Source of the DNA: Algoriphagus sp.
Lineage (GTDB): Bacteria > Bacteroidota > Bacteroidia > Cytophagales > Cyclobacteriaceae
Direction: 5' to 3'
Assembly: GCF_024305035.1 (NCBI RefSeq)
Contig: NZ_JAMWZB010000016.1
Location: 51,747 to 115,746, forward strand
Length of the DNA: 64,000 nucleotides
This document shows positions 34,916 to 44,358 of the stretch, in pieces. The notes beneath the pieces are model-generated. The model worked only from the letters and a program-made list of their open reading frames with translations, did no database searches and was not told where the DNA came from. Position numbers and translations under genes: made by a program. Every line of letters begins with the position of its first letter. Position 1 is the first letter of the stretch.

Positions 34916-35509
34916 ATGAAAACCCGAGCACTAAGTTGGATAGGTTTGGCAGTAATTCTCCTCGGATTCACTGCGACAAACAAAAAAGAAAGCCAATGGC
35001 TAGTCTCCGAAAAAAGTGTGGTCGAGATATTAGGGAAAACCAATATCAATAGTTTTGAGTGCCAATCAATCAACTATAGCGGAAATGATATTCTGACCGA
35101 AGTCCTTTTTCCTGAAAAAAATCAAGCGGTTTGGTCTGGCGAGATTGTACTTTCTTCAGCCAATTTTGATTGCTTCAATCGCATGATGACTAAGGACTTT
35201 CATCAGACGGTCCAAGCCGATGAACACCCGCAGATTCGAGTACGTTTTTTGGATTTGATTCGTAAAAACCCCAATACCCCCCAAGAAAGTCTCAATGGAA
35301 ATGTGGAAATAACCTTGGCAGGGGTCTGTAGACGCTTTCCGATTTCCTGCGACTTGAAGTTTGAAAAAAATGGCAAAACCCGACTCATCGGGTCTCAAAC
35401 GGTGACCTTCAGCGATTTTCAAATTGATCCCCCGGTAAAATTTCTAGGCACAGTTAAAGTTCAAAATGAAATCAGCGTCCGATTTGGACTGGTGCTGGAG
35501 GAGATTTAA
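34916..35509 (+). CDS. second YceI-family protein, divergent
   Basis: 197 residues. Hydrophobic N-terminus (about 4-20, signal or anchor). YceI-like middle and end: CFNRMMTKDFHQTVQADEHPQIRVRF (key features DEHPQI), then NVEITLAGVCRRFPISCDL and TFSDFQIDPPVKFLGTVKV. It is more diverged than the YceI protein upstream of the porin and has extra cysteines. It starts 14 bases after a terminator hairpin behind the porin, so it may be read through at lower level. It converges with the VOC gene, the stops lying one base apart. Confidence 0.8.
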   Translation: MKTRALSWIGLAVILLGFTATNKKESQWLVSEKSVVEILGKTNINSFECQSINYSGNDILTEVLFPEKNQAVWSGEIVLSSANFDCFNRMMTKDFHQTVQADEHPQIRVRFLDLIRKNPNTPQESLNGNVEITLAGVCRRFPISCDLKFEKNGKTRLIGSQTVTFSDFQIDPPVKFLGTVKVQNEISVRFGLVLEEI

Positions 35510-35510
35510 C

Positions 35511-35903
35511 TCAAACCGTCAACTCGATCCAATTCCCCTCCGGATCTTCGATTACACTTTCATAATAGCCATCACCAGTCCATCGGGGCTGACCCAAAAC
35601 AGCAATCCCGTTTTGCTCAAAATTAGCGGTGATATGATCCACCTCTTGCGTAGAGCCCAAACTGATCGCAAAATGTGCCAAGCCCATTTTTTCACCACGC
35701 TCACCAAAATAAACAGGTATATCATTTCGGTGCATTAATTCCAATCTTGGCCCATCAGGTTTTCTCAAAAAATAAGAGGTAAAACCCTTCGCTTGGTTCT
35801 GGTATTTATCTCCTGCCTCAAAACCAAAATAAGTGCAGTAAAACTCCTTCATCAATTCCAGATTTTTTACCCATAGGGCAATATGTTCGATTTTCATAGT
35901 CAT
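35511..35903 (-). CDS. VOC-family (glyoxalase/dioxygenase-like) protein
   Basis: 130 residues forming two beta-alpha-beta-beta-beta units: IEHIALWVKNLELMKEFYCTYFGF at the start and LAHFAISLGS...GYYESVIEDPEGNWIEL at the end (key residues His, Glu). Metal-ligand positions His in IEHIAL, Glu in LELMHR, His in LAHFAI and Glu in WIELTV are all present, so it is probably an active metal-dependent enzyme such as a lyase. The substrate is unknown. An internal ATG at 35897 is an alternative start. It follows the M14 peptidase by 4 bases. Confidence 0.88.
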   Translation of the reverse strand: MTMKIEHIALWVKNLELMKEFYCTYFGFEAGDKYQNQAKGFTSYFLRKPDGPRLELMHRNDIPVYFGERGEKMGLAHFAISLGSTQEVDHITANFEQNGIAVLGQPRWTGDGYYESVIEDPEGNWIELTV

Positions 35904-35907
35904 TTCG

Positions 35908-37695
35908 TTATCGTAATTTCCCTACAGGAATTACCTTCCAGTTTTGATCAAAGTATGGAGTACGCTCATAAAACCAACGATAGATACTCCGCGGAGAATG
36001 TACCCAATCAGGGTTTGCAGCTTTTGCCTGCTCAAATTCTGCCCTCATCGCTGCATCCTCTTTCAACAGCTGCTGAATCATCGGCTCCATGATGTAAGTT
36101 TCCATGTATTCGGTTTGGGAAAGAATGGGCATAAAATACCCCCACTGGAAAAAACTATCCACTGACTCGGCTTCCAAGAGAAGACTTGCTAACTCACCCA
36201 AATTCTGATCCACGGGGATTTTGACTGAGCCGGGCACCAACTTTACTCGCCGGGTGATCGGCTTGGTTTCAAATGACTGGAAACGGATTTTGCCTTCCAG
36301 GGGGCTCGGCGAAAGTTGGTATTCGGTCAAAAAGTCAAATTCCAATTCGAGTTCAGTGGAAGTTTCGAGGGTTTCCATTTTTAATCCATGCAGCCGAAGT
36401 TTTTCGATCACTTCAGTCCATTCGGCCGAAATAAAATAAGCTTCCGGTGTACTCACTTCTTGTACCGGTCTATCCATTAGCAGGCTAGGAACCTGCTGGG
36501 TGATGGGTTCTCCTTTCCACTGGATGTATTCTCTGCCCGTGATCTCAGATTTTACTTTTTCGGAAGCGATTCCCAAAAATTCCATCGTATCCGCAGGGCT
36601 TTCCCGAAAGCCAAATTTGACAATCAACTCTTCTTTAACTTGATTTTGGTCTGCTCGTATTGCGTCCCGAATTTCCTTGTAATGCTCACCGATCGTTTTG
36701 ATCGCTTGCTCCAAAAAAACATAGGTGCCCAAAACCCGCTGCCGAAAGGGCTTGAGGGAATGATTTTCGATCAAAATCGAGGGTAAATGACGCGCATCCC
36801 CGTAGGTATGAGAAAATCTTGGACTGAATGAAAATGCCACATTCCCTTCGGAAAAATCCTGCCCGTTGGCCGCAAAAAGCAAGGGACCTGGAATATGTCC
36901 CCAATCACTCAAGGCCTGATCGACTTCGGGTTGGAATTTGTCAGACAAAAAAGCGCTGATTGCTGGGGAATATCCACCCGTTTTGACATAACCGTAGGTA
37001 ATATCGTACTGATAATCTGCTCCGTCAGTCACATGAATATCCACATATAAATCAGGATCATAAGCATTGATCACCTCAACTACCGCCCGAACACCGGCTG
37101 TTTCGAGCTTGGTGTAATCGCGGTTTAAATTAAGGTTTTGCGCATTGCTCCTCCAGCCCATTTCGCGTGGGCCTCGCTGATTAACCCGGCCATATTCACT
37201 TCTCCGCTCATGCCCGTCCACATTGAGAATAGGTATAAAAAGCAAGATGGCCTGATCCAATAAATGTCCTTTTTCTCCATGAATAATATCCCTGAACAGC
37301 ATCATTCCGGCATCTTTTCCATCGATCTCACCAGCATGAATCCCCCCATGAAATAGCAAAACCGGTTTTTCTTGAGCGCTAATTAGGGCTGGATCGAAAT
37401 GGGAATCACCACTGGCTACCAGCATCCAAATGTCTCTTCCTTGCTCACTTTTACCCAGCGATTTCATTTCCACAAGTGGGGAGGAGTTGGCAAGTCTACC
37501 TAACCAACTGACCGTTTCTTCATAATCCGGTGAGGTAGTCAAATCATCACGTTCGCCCGGAGTGACCCAAGGGTGATCTTTGGCCACGGGTAAACTTTCC
37601 GATTTACCACTCCAATCGATCAAAGGCGGCATAAAATCCTGTGAATAGCCAGGTAAATACACCAGGGCTAAGATAAAAATTACGAGGTTTTTCAT
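35908..37695 (-). CDS. M14-family zinc carboxypeptidase, secreted
   Basis: 595 residues with a signal peptide (about 1-18, YLPGYSQ). Zinc ligands of the M14 family are visible: HAGE near residues 119-122 in GGIHAGEIDG and a later His in YVDIHVTDG near 220. Arg/Asn substrate-binding residues occur in LNLNRDYTKLE, and a likely catalytic Glu in ILIENHSLKPFRQRV near 307. The family removes C-terminal residues from peptides. The C-terminal part (about 420-560) has beta-rich character without a recognised family. It shares an operon with the VOC gene. Confidence 0.88.
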   Translation of the reverse strand: MKNLVIFILALVYLPGYSQDFMPPLIDWSGKSESLPVAKDHPWVTPGERDDLTTSPDYEETVSWLGRLANSSPLVEMKSLGKSEQGRDIWMLVASGDSHFDPALISAQEKPVLLFHGGIHAGEIDGKDAGMMLFRDIIHGEKGHLLDQAILLFIPILNVDGHERRSEYGRVNQRGPREMGWRSNAQNLNLNRDYTKLETAGVRAVVEVINAYDPDLYVDIHVTDGADYQYDITYGYVKTGGYSPAISAFLSDKFQPEVDQALSDWGHIPGPLLFAANGQDFSEGNVAFSFSPRFSHTYGDARHLPSILIENHSLKPFRQRVLGTYVFLEQAIKTIGEHYKEIRDAIRADQNQVKEELIVKFGFRESPADTMEFLGIASEKVKSEITGREYIQWKGEPITQQVPSLLMDRPVQEVSTPEAYFISAEWTEVIEKLRLHGLKMETLETSTELELEFDFLTEYQLSPSPLEGKIRFQSFETKPITRRVKLVPGSVKIPVDQNLGELASLLLEAESVDSFFQWGYFMPILSQTEYMETYIMEPMIQQLLKEDAAMRAEFEQAKAANPDWVHSPRSIYRWFYERTPYFDQNWKVIPVGKLR

Positions 37696-37744
37696 GGGGT
37701 ATGCTTGGTTAGGATAAGGGAATTAATTGAATACCGATCGAAAA

Positions 37745-37779
37745 CTAAAGGCTCAAATTGGAATTTCCGCTTTGAGCCT
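37745..37779 (-). terminator. terminator after the glucan-phosphorylase homologue
   Basis: AGGCTCAAA / TTTGAGCCT, 9-bp perfect stem 22 bases beyond the stop at 37802, followed on the minus strand by a T-rich run. Confidence 0.65.
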
Positions 37780-37801
37780 GTAAATCTAGGATCAACGGAA
37801 T

Positions 37802-39463
37802 TTATTCCGGATGATACATCAGCTGATAATACTCATCGGCCATTCGGTTACTCTCGAAAAATCCATTGACTTGGTTCATCCCCTGTTGCACGATTTTCCT
37901 CCACTGATCTGGCTGATCGTAATAAGTGGGAAGGATTTCATTCTCAAGAATTTCAAAAAACTTCTCCATATCGTATTCATCGGTCTCCTGAATCGTCATG
38001 GAAGCATAATTGGCAGGAGGAACAATGAAGCTATTTTTGCCAGGATCAGCAAACTCACAAATCCATCCATCATAAGTGGAAAAGTTAACTGATCCATTCA
38101 TCGATGCAGTCATCCCTGAGGTACCAGAAGCCTCCCTGGGCACCCGGGGAGTATTCAGCCAGATATCCGAAGCCTGCTTCAATCGCTTACTTAGTGTCAA
38201 TTCGTAGCCCACACATACGGCGACATTAGGATAGTTTTTGCTCAAATGCACCAATTGATTAAATACCGAAATTGCGCCATAGTCCATGGGATAAGGCTTT
38301 CCTGCCCAGATGATTTGAACAGGGTAGTTGGTATTTCTCATCAGGGCATCAAATCGACGCAAATCCCGAGTAATCAAGTCTGCCCGCTTATACGCTGCAA
38401 ATCTTCTAGCCCAGACCATAGTTAACACGTCGGGATTTAGCAATTTTCCCGTTTGATCCGCCACCAACTCAAAAGCGCGCTTTTTTAAGTACCGTTTCCG
38501 ATCAATAAACCCTGCATCATCCTTATTTTCCAAAAAACGATACAGCTGCTTATCCGCCCAATAGCGAAAATTTTGAGAATTGGTAATGTGGGTGATTTCA
38601 GGAATATCAGGGTAATTTTTCCACATCTCGCGGCTCACTTCACCATGTAGTTTAGATACGCCATTGGCTTTTCGGGCAAAGCGTAAGGCCGCCAGACTGT
38701 GATTAAAAATCTCTCCATTCATTCCGGTGAGTTTTTTGACTTCCTCCAATGGCAGCCCATTGAAAAAGCTCATTTTATTGAGCAGGTGATAATCGTGTTT
38801 TTCGTTTCCAGCTTCCTCCGGGGTATGGGTGGTAAACACCAATTGTTTTTTCACGGCTTCTTTACTCCCCAATTTTTGAATCAGGTGAAATACCGCACTC
38901 ACTCCATGGGCTTCGTTGAGATGATAAACATCCGGGTTGAAATTAAGAATATCCAGCAGTTTGGCCCCGCCCAATCCCAACAGCATACATTGGGCGATTT
39001 TGGCTGCGGTATCTGCATCGTATAATTTATGGGAAATCGTTTGGCTGAGGTAGTCGTTTTCGGGAAGATCCGTACTGAGCAGAAACAGGGGCGCCGACTG
39101 AAAAGTCTCCGGAGCAAGATACCAGGCTTTGACCCAAACGGGATTATCATGGACCGTAATTTGAAATTTGATCCCGCTGTCCTGAAGAAAACTATAGGTT
39201 TTTTCGTACCACTCGGGCTTCAGGGTTTGATCCTGATTTCGACTCTGATCGTAGTAGCCATATTTCCAAAGGATCCCGATTCCGATCAGGTTCTGCTTCA
39301 ATTCATAAGCACTTCGCAAGTGAGAGCCAGAAAGAAAGCCCAATCCGCCAGAATAGATTTTTAAGGGCTGATGAATGGCAAATTCCATGGAGAAATAGGC
39401 CACTTTTTTAGCATAGGGATCAGCTACCGGATACGGCACTTGATAGGGGATAAAATTAGTCAT
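37802..39463 (-). CDS. GT35 alpha-glucan phosphorylase homologue lacking the PLP lysine
   Basis: 553 residues, short for the family. N-terminal VAYFSMEFAIHQPLKIYSGG matches the short bacterial/archaeal phosphorylases (residues MEF, YSGG), then VYHLNEAHG, FTTHTPEEAGNEKHD and MVWARRFAAYKRADL follow as expected. The motif that normally reads EASGTxxMK, with Lys bound to pyridoxal phosphate, reads EASGTSGMTASMNG here: Thr452 replaces the lysine (codon ACT, checked on the DNA). Either this subfamily works without PLP, as a glucosyltransferase or glucan-binding protein, or it is inactive. The rest of the fold looks intact and the frame is open. It is monocistronic. Confidence 0.85.
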   Translation of the reverse strand: MTNFIPYQVPYPVADPYAKKVAYFSMEFAIHQPLKIYSGGLGFLSGSHLRSAYELKQNLIGIGILWKYGYYDQSRNQDQTLKPEWYEKTYSFLQDSGIKFQITVHDNPVWVKAWYLAPETFQSAPLFLLSTDLPENDYLSQTISHKLYDADTAAKIAQCMLLGLGGAKLLDILNFNPDVYHLNEAHGVSAVFHLIQKLGSKEAVKKQLVFTTHTPEEAGNEKHDYHLLNKMSFFNGLPLEEVKKLTGMNGEIFNHSLAALRFARKANGVSKLHGEVSREMWKNYPDIPEITHITNSQNFRYWADKQLYRFLENKDDAGFIDRKRYLKKRAFELVADQTGKLLNPDVLTMVWARRFAAYKRADLITRDLRRFDALMRNTNYPVQIIWAGKPYPMDYGAISVFNQLVHLSKNYPNVAVCVGYELTLSKRLKQASDIWLNTPRVPREASGTSGMTASMNGSVNFSTYDGWICEFADPGKNSFIVPPANYASMTIQETDEYDMEKFFEILENEILPTYYDQPDQWRKIVQQGMNQVNGFFESNRMADEYYQLMYHPE

Positions 39464-39517
39464 AGAAGAAGTGTCAAAGGGATACGAAAATATTCAGGAT
39501 TGAGCTGAATTACATTC

Positions 39518-40579
39518 TTATGGAGAATCTGTTTTTTCTTTTAAAAGCTCATATTTTTTCTGCTTGGTTTTCCAGCGCTCCAGTGCATATTTCTGCATGT
39601 CTTCAATCTGGTCTTTTTCATCGAGAATTTCAAATCCGAGAAGCGTTTCGATGATATCTTCAAGTGTGGCAATTCCGTCTACCCCGCCGTATTTATCCAC
39701 AACAATGGAAATATGCTCTTTTTTCTGAATCATTAAATCCCAAGCGCTAAGTAAGGTTGTAGTCTCTTGGAAAGTCAAAATATCCCGTTTGATATCTTTG
39801 AGTTTAAGGTCAAACTGATCCTCTGCGAGCTTTTCAAAAACCAATTCCCGAAAGACATATCCTGTGATATTATCCCGATTACCCTGGTAAACCGGGATCC
39901 GAGAAAAGTGCAAAAATTCCTTATTCTTTAAAAACTCCTGAAGTTCCATTTCCTCATTGGCCAAAACCACTACGATCCGAGGAGTCATAATTTCGGCGAT
40001 TTTATAGCTTTTGAGCTTAATCAGATTTTGAATGATTTTATTCTCCTTTTCAGCAAAAATTCCCTCCTCGGTACCGATGCTTGCCAAAACAGAGATCTCG
40101 TCCCGACTAGTGGTCAGTTCCTGTTTGTTTCTAGTCAAGGCTTTAGTCAGGACAGAAGAAATCAAAACCAGAGGGTAGGTTATAAAAATGGTAGCCTGGA
40201 TCAGTTTGCTGGCTAAAGCGGTAAGCTCTTTGGCATAATTTGCTCCGAGTGTTTTTGGGATAATCTCAGTAACAACCAAAATCAAAAGCGTTAATACTGC
40301 AGAAACGATTCCAAAATAGGCTTCCCCAAAAACTAAGGTGGCTTGCGCCCCAACCCCAGCTGCACCTACCGTATGTGCCACGGTGTTTAGGGAAAGGATA
40401 GCGGAAAGCGGCCGGTCAATATCTTTTTTTAGCTCGATCATGGTAACCGCACTTTTGACTCCTTTTGCCCCCTGAGCCCGTAAATAAGAAACAGGTGCAG
40501 AAAGGAGAACCGCCTCCATAAATGAGCATAAAAAAGAGGTGATTAAAGCAACAAAAAGGTAAAGGAATAATAATATCAT
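39518..40579 (-). CDS. CNNM/CorC-family membrane protein (DUF21-CBS)
   Basis: The start at 40579 (MILLFLYLFVAL) opens straight onto the first transmembrane helix; the frame could extend 13 residues to 40618. An N-terminal CNNM (DUF21) region with about four helices includes SFMEAVLLSAP and VVTEIIPKTLGANYA. A CBS pair follows: KIAEIMTPRIVVVL, FSRIPVYQGNRDNITGYV and VDKYGGVDGIATLEDIIETLLG. The family is linked to Mg2+/divalent-cation export. A C-terminal CorC_HlyC domain is missing; the chain ends in a short charged tail. Confidence 0.88.
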   Translation of the reverse strand: MILLFLYLFVALITSFLCSFMEAVLLSAPVSYLRAQGAKGVKSAVTMIELKKDIDRPLSAILSLNTVAHTVGAAGVGAQATLVFGEAYFGIVSAVLTLLILVVTEIIPKTLGANYAKELTALASKLIQATIFITYPLVLISSVLTKALTRNKQELTTSRDEISVLASIGTEEGIFAEKENKIIQNLIKLKSYKIAEIMTPRIVVVLANEEMELQEFLKNKEFLHFSRIPVYQGNRDNITGYVFRELVFEKLAEDQFDLKLKDIKRDILTFQETTTLLSAWDLMIQKKEHISIVVDKYGGVDGIATLEDIIETLLGFEILDEKDQIEDMQKYALERWKTKQKKYELLKEKTDSP

Positions 40580-40672
40580 AGGAAAGTAAGCTGAGCGTTC
40601 CGCCAGTAATTTAATCAATTATGAAGTAATCGATTATTTGTCTAGAAAATTAATGACAAGAGCGACCAGAAG

Positions 40673-40710
40673 AAAAAAATAACCCTCTCGATCAAATACC
40701 AAGAGGGTTA
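40673..40710 (-). terminator. Rho-independent terminator after superoxide dismutase
   Basis: TAACCCTCT / AGAGGGTTA stem beginning 18 bases after the stop; on the minus strand the distal arm runs into TTATTTTTTT. Confidence 0.8.
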
Positions 40711-40727
40711 AAGTAAAGTTTAATCGA

Positions 40728-41336
40728 TTATTTCAAGGCCGCCAAGTAGCGTCTGTTTGCTTCACCCCAATTGATTACATTCCAAAATGCAGAAATGTAA
40801 TCCGGCCTTCTATTTTGATAATTCAGGTAGTAAGCATGCTCCCATACATCTAAACCGATGATTGGAGTTCCTTTGATTTCAGCAACATCCATCAGAGGAT
40901 TATCCTGATTCGGGGAAGAAATTACTTCTAGCTTGCCTGCTGCAGTCAAAATTAACCAAGCCCAGCCAGAGCCGAAACGAGTTGCTGCTGCCTTATTGAA
41001 AGTTTCCTTAAAATTATCAAAGTTGGTAAATTTATCATTGATCGCATTGGCGAGCTCGGCAGTGGGTTGACCTCCGCCGGTAGGGGAAAGAATGGACCAA
41101 AAAAGACTGTGGTTGTAATGTCCGCCTCCATTGTTTCGGACCGCTACGTTAGCTCCTGCTTGAAGCATCAGCTCTTCGAGCGATTTTCCTTCTAGATCAG
41201 TGCCTGCGATGGCATTGTTCAAGTTGGTTACATAGGCGTTGTGATGCTTTCCGTGATGAATTTCCATGGTGCGGGCATCGATATGCGGTTCGAGTGCATT
41301 GAAAGCGTAAGGTAATGGTGGGAGTTCAAAAGCCAT
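40728..41336 (-). CDS. sodA: Fe/Mn superoxide dismutase
   Basis: 202 residues, full length. Metal ligands are visible: His in [13 protein letters not shown], His in [11 protein letters not shown], and Asp and His in [16 protein letters not shown]. It converts superoxide to hydrogen peroxide and oxygen in the cytoplasm; no signal peptide is seen. Metal choice (Fe or Mn) cannot be settled by eye; the [11 protein letters not shown]...SPTGGGQP pattern leans to the Mn-type. It is a single-gene unit with its own terminator. Confidence 0.95.
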   Translation of the reverse strand: MAFELPPLPYAFNALEPHIDARTMEIHHGKHHNAYVTNLNNAIAGTDLEGKSLEELMLQAGANVAVRNNGGGHYNHSLFWSILSPTGGGQPTAELANAINDKFTNFDNFKETFNKAAATRFGSGWAWLILTAAGKLEVISSPNQDNPLMDVAEIKGTPIIGLDVWEHAYYLNYQNRRPDYISAFWNVINWGEANRRYLAALK

Positions 41337-41439
41337 TTTGTTTTAAAATTTATAGTTAAACATGAATTAAAATTGATTCTTACATTTGGTTTGAAAACCA
41401 TCGAATACTAAAAAAGGTTCTTTGAACTCCAAATTCTAG

Positions 41440-41883
41440 CTATTTTCTCAGCTTTTTAAAAAATTCATTCAACAATTGAGTGGATTCCTCAGCCAAAATC
41501 CCGCCTTGAACCTTGGTTTTGGGATGTAAAACCGAGGGCCCAATTTGCTGGTAACCTCGTTTGGGATCAGCCGCTCCAAAAAATACCTGACTGATTTGGG
41601 ACCAAAAAAGTGCCCCGCCACACATCAGGCAAGGTTCTAACGTCACATAAAGGGTACAATCAGAAAGGTATTTACTCCCCAGGGAATTAGCCGCTGAGGT
41701 AATGGCAATCATTTCGGCATGGGCCGTGACATCATTGAGTTTTTCGGTTTGATTGTAGGCTTTGGCAATAATTCTGTTTTTACAGACCACCACCGCACCT
41801 ACTGGAATTTCTCCCTCCTCAAAGGCGATTTTTGCCTGTTTGAGGGCTTCATTCATAAAAAACTCCTGGGAATAAAGCTCCAT
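41440..41883 (-). CDS. tadA: tRNA-specific adenosine deaminase
   Basis: 147 residues of the cytidine/deoxycytidylate deaminase fold. Zinc and catalytic residues: HAE in VTAHAEMIAI and PCxxC in LEPCLMCGGALFWS. TadA converts adenosine 34 to inosine in tRNA-Arg(ACG). The N-terminal MNEALKQAKIAFEEGEIPVGAVVV (key: EIPVGAV) is characteristic. Its ATG overlaps the stop of the upstream PiT-like membrane gene (TAATG), so they are cotranscribed. A neighbouring-family guanine deaminase is a less likely alternative. Confidence 0.88.
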   Translation of the reverse strand: MELYSQEFFMNEALKQAKIAFEEGEIPVGAVVVCKNRIIAKAYNQTEKLNDVTAHAEMIAITSAANSLGSKYLSDCTLYVTLEPCLMCGGALFWSQISQVFFGAADPKRGYQQIGPSVLHPKTKVQGGILAEESTQLLNEFFKKLRK

Positions 41884-43016
41884 TACCGGAAGTAATCCAA
41901 AATTTCGTTTCGTACTCCCTCATTGATAATAATTGCCAAAATCAGGGAAACCACTAATCCAATAAAGGCCTTGGAAATGTCTTTTCTGGCTAAGGTAAAA
42001 GCTCGATACCTCCACGCATGCTTTTTCTTAGCTTTACCATGCTTCCCGATCGCAATTGCCAACTCTCTACCGCCCAGCAAACCAATAAATACCCAAGTCG
42101 TACTCATGGGAACTGCACTGTATATTTTGAAGTAAAACAGGATTATTGCATACACAAAATCCACAATTGTCGCCGCCCGGACATCAGTGACACTGGTTTT
42201 CTCATTAACAATCTGCTGGATTTTATCCCCCTTCATGTAAAAGAGAAAACCAAGTCCAAGAAATACGAATCCAGCATAGGCCGAAAATTCCCAAGCATTT
42301 AACTGTCGGGGTAAAAATACCGCGATATTAGCCGCGTCTTGCATAATCCATACCGACCAAAGCATTCCGGAAGTAATCCACTGTAAAAAGATCCAATACG
42401 GTTTGGCTTCCCCTTTCAGATAATTCTTCACAAATCGCTCCAAAACAAACCAAACCACGATGGCAATCACAAAGGCTAAGAGGTAACCGGAAAAACTTTT
42501 GAACATCACGTCCACAATAGTTCCTGCTTTGTACGTAAAGACGTTCAAAAGGAGGAAAGTGGTAGATACCGGCATCCGCATCCTAGTCATGATCAACAGG
42601 ACTATGGGTGCAGCCAATTGGAGAAAAACAAAACTAGTCGGAGCTTGTTCCAACCCCGGAACACTTAAGCGCTCATAGCTAACATCACCATTATAGGTAA
42701 ACCAACTGTAGGTGACCGTACCTACAAAGATCAATCCCATAAATAACCACAACCAGTACCACTTACGGTTTTGATTGGAGGCGATAAATGTTCCTATCGT
42801 TTGGATACTGTCATTAGCAATGGCCGAATAGGCTGCCAAACTAAACCCAAACCACATCGCCGCATAGGTATAAGGAGTGATGATCGCCGCAATGGAAACT
42901 AGTACGCTGACCATGATCAAAAATGATTTTTCTTTCTTGGTAAAATCAAACAGGGCATAGGCGGTTTTAGAAAGCTTTTCCTGATTGATATTTTGGTCGA
43001 TGTTTTTCTTGGCCAT
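41883..43016 (-). CDS. PiT-like inner-membrane transporter, divergent
   Basis: 377 residues with about 9-10 hydrophobic helices. Two inverted-repeat-like motifs recall the PiT phosphate permease family: SAIANDSIQTIGTFIAS (compare GANDVANA) with PVSTTF, and a second half with VPMSTTWVFIGLLGG. The GAND motif is altered to IAND, and the second GAND-equivalent reads MQDAAN, so the match is partial. Role as a phosphate or other anion/Na+ transporter is inferred. It is followed by overlapping tadA and is divergent from a Na/Pi-cotransporter homologue at 43249. Confidence 0.6.
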   Translation of the reverse strand: MAKKNIDQNINQEKLSKTAYALFDFTKKEKSFLIMVSVLVSIAAIITPYTYAAMWFGFSLAAYSAIANDSIQTIGTFIASNQNRKWYWLWLFMGLIFVGTVTYSWFTYNGDVSYERLSVPGLEQAPTSFVFLQLAAPIVLLIMTRMRMPVSTTFLLLNVFTYKAGTIVDVMFKSFSGYLLAFVIAIVVWFVLERFVKNYLKGEAKPYWIFLQWITSGMLWSVWIMQDAANIAVFLPRQLNAWEFSAYAGFVFLGLGFLFYMKGDKIQQIVNEKTSVTDVRAATIVDFVYAIILFYFKIYSAVPMSTTWVFIGLLGGRELAIAIGKHGKAKKKHAWRYRAFTLARKDISKAFIGLVVSLILAIIINEGVRNEILDYFR

Positions 43017-43248
43017 GGTGGGTATTTATAGGCTTTGGGACAAAATTAAAGAAGTTATTTCGCTAGCCATATTAAGAAATTGTTAACTCAGTGCAAATCA
43101 TTCGTTTTGAGCAGACTTGAAGCTTGTATTTCGTAAAAAAATTTCAACTTTTGCCAAATAATTGAATAAAAATTTGGAGAGTGGCTAAATTTAAACAAGT
43201 CATTTCCCATTTCTTACTCACCTAAACCAACTCACCACAGCCAATCAA

Positions 43249-44358
43249 ATGGAAAGCTGGGAACCAGAGATCAAAAAGTCAAATCCGACTAAAAGCTATT
43301 TAGTCATGGGAGTGGCTTTGCTCCTGTTTATCTTTTCCATTGACATGCTGGTGGTGTCTATGGGCAACCTGAATGATACTGTTTTTAAGGAGTTGTTGGT
43401 GGCGACCCGAAACCCCTTTGTCAGCCTTTTTATCGGTTTATTGATGACCGCCTTGATTCAAAGCAGCTCTACGGTAACTTCCAGTATTGTGGCTGTAGTC
43501 GCGTCAGGATCCATGAGTTTGGATCAAGCGGTACCCATGGTCATGGGGGCCAATATTGGTACAACACTAACAAGTACGTTAGTGTCTTTTTCCTTCATCA
43601 TGAAAAAGAAGGAATTCAAACGTGCCCTTTCGGCAGGAATAGTTCATGATTTATTCAACATTTTCACGGTATTGTTCCTCCTTCCCCTGGAACTTTATTT
43701 TGGATTTTTATCCCAATCCGCCTCATTTCTAGCGGGCTTTTTTGTCTCTGACGTTCCTTTAAATGGCCCCATATTTAACAATGTGGTCTTTACCCGGCCG
43801 CTAACCGAATGGCTTAACCGCATCATCGGTATTCCTTTTTTAATGGCATTGATTGCCGTCTTCTTGGTTTTTGTGTCCATTAAATTGCTGGCTACCGCGG
43901 TTTATAAAACCTTTGTGGTAGATAGCTTTAGGGATATCAGCAAGCTGATATTTAAAAAAACAGGCATCGCAATGCTTTATGGGGTTTTTTTTACTGCAGC
44001 TGTCCAGTCAAGCACGGTTACTACCTCCCTGATAGTCCCTTTAGTGGCCAATCGAAAGGTCTCACTTAAAAAGGTTTTCCCTTTTATTGTAGGAGCTAAT
44101 ATTGGAACGACCATCACAGCAGGGATTGCCGCCATTTACAAAAGTGAAGCAGCAATTGCTTTGGCAATCGTTCATTTATTGTTCAATGTTTTGGGTGCAA
44201 TAGTCATTTTATCCTTTCCTTCCATTCGAATTTTACCCGTACAACTCGCCTTATATATGGGTAAAAAATCGGTCCAATCCCGATTTTTGGGATTTGCTTA
44301 TATTTTGTTAACCTTCTTCATTATTCCTTTTTTACTGATCTACTTCAGTACCGATTAA
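43249..44358 (+). CDS. Na+/Pi cotransporter family protein (NptA-like)
   Basis: 369 residues, about 8-9 transmembrane helices. It has the internal repeat of the Na_Pi_cotrans family: QSSSTVTSSIVAVVASG with GANIGTTLTS in the first half and QSSTVTTSLIVPLVA with GANIGTTITAG in the second. Na+-coupled phosphate uptake or efflux is the family role. The C-terminal PhoU domain found in longer bacterial members is absent. It is divergent from the PiT-like gene, and its stop overlaps convergent deoC by 4 bases. Confidence 0.88.
   Translation: MESWEPEIKKSNPTKSYLVMGVALLLFIFSIDMLVVSMGNLNDTVFKELLVATRNPFVSLFIGLLMTALIQSSSTVTSSIVAVVASGSMSLDQAVPMVMGANIGTTLTSTLVSFSFIMKKKEFKRALSAGIVHDLFNIFTVLFLLPLELYFGFLSQSASFLAGFFVSDVPLNGPIFNNVVFTRPLTEWLNRIIGIPFLMALIAVFLVFVSIKLLATAVYKTFVVDSFRDISKLIFKKTGIAMLYGVFFTAAVQSSTVTTSLIVPLVANRKVSLKKVFPFIVGANIGTTITAGIAAIYKSEAAIALAIVHLLFNVLGAIVILSFPSIRILPVQLALYMGKKSVQSRFLGFAYILLTFFIIPFLLIYFSTD

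Noticed and set aside
40627..40733. TAATCGATTATTT repeated at 40627 and 40721
   Set aside because: The second copy overlaps the end of sodA. Two short AT-rich matches in an AT-rich spacer are compatible with chance.
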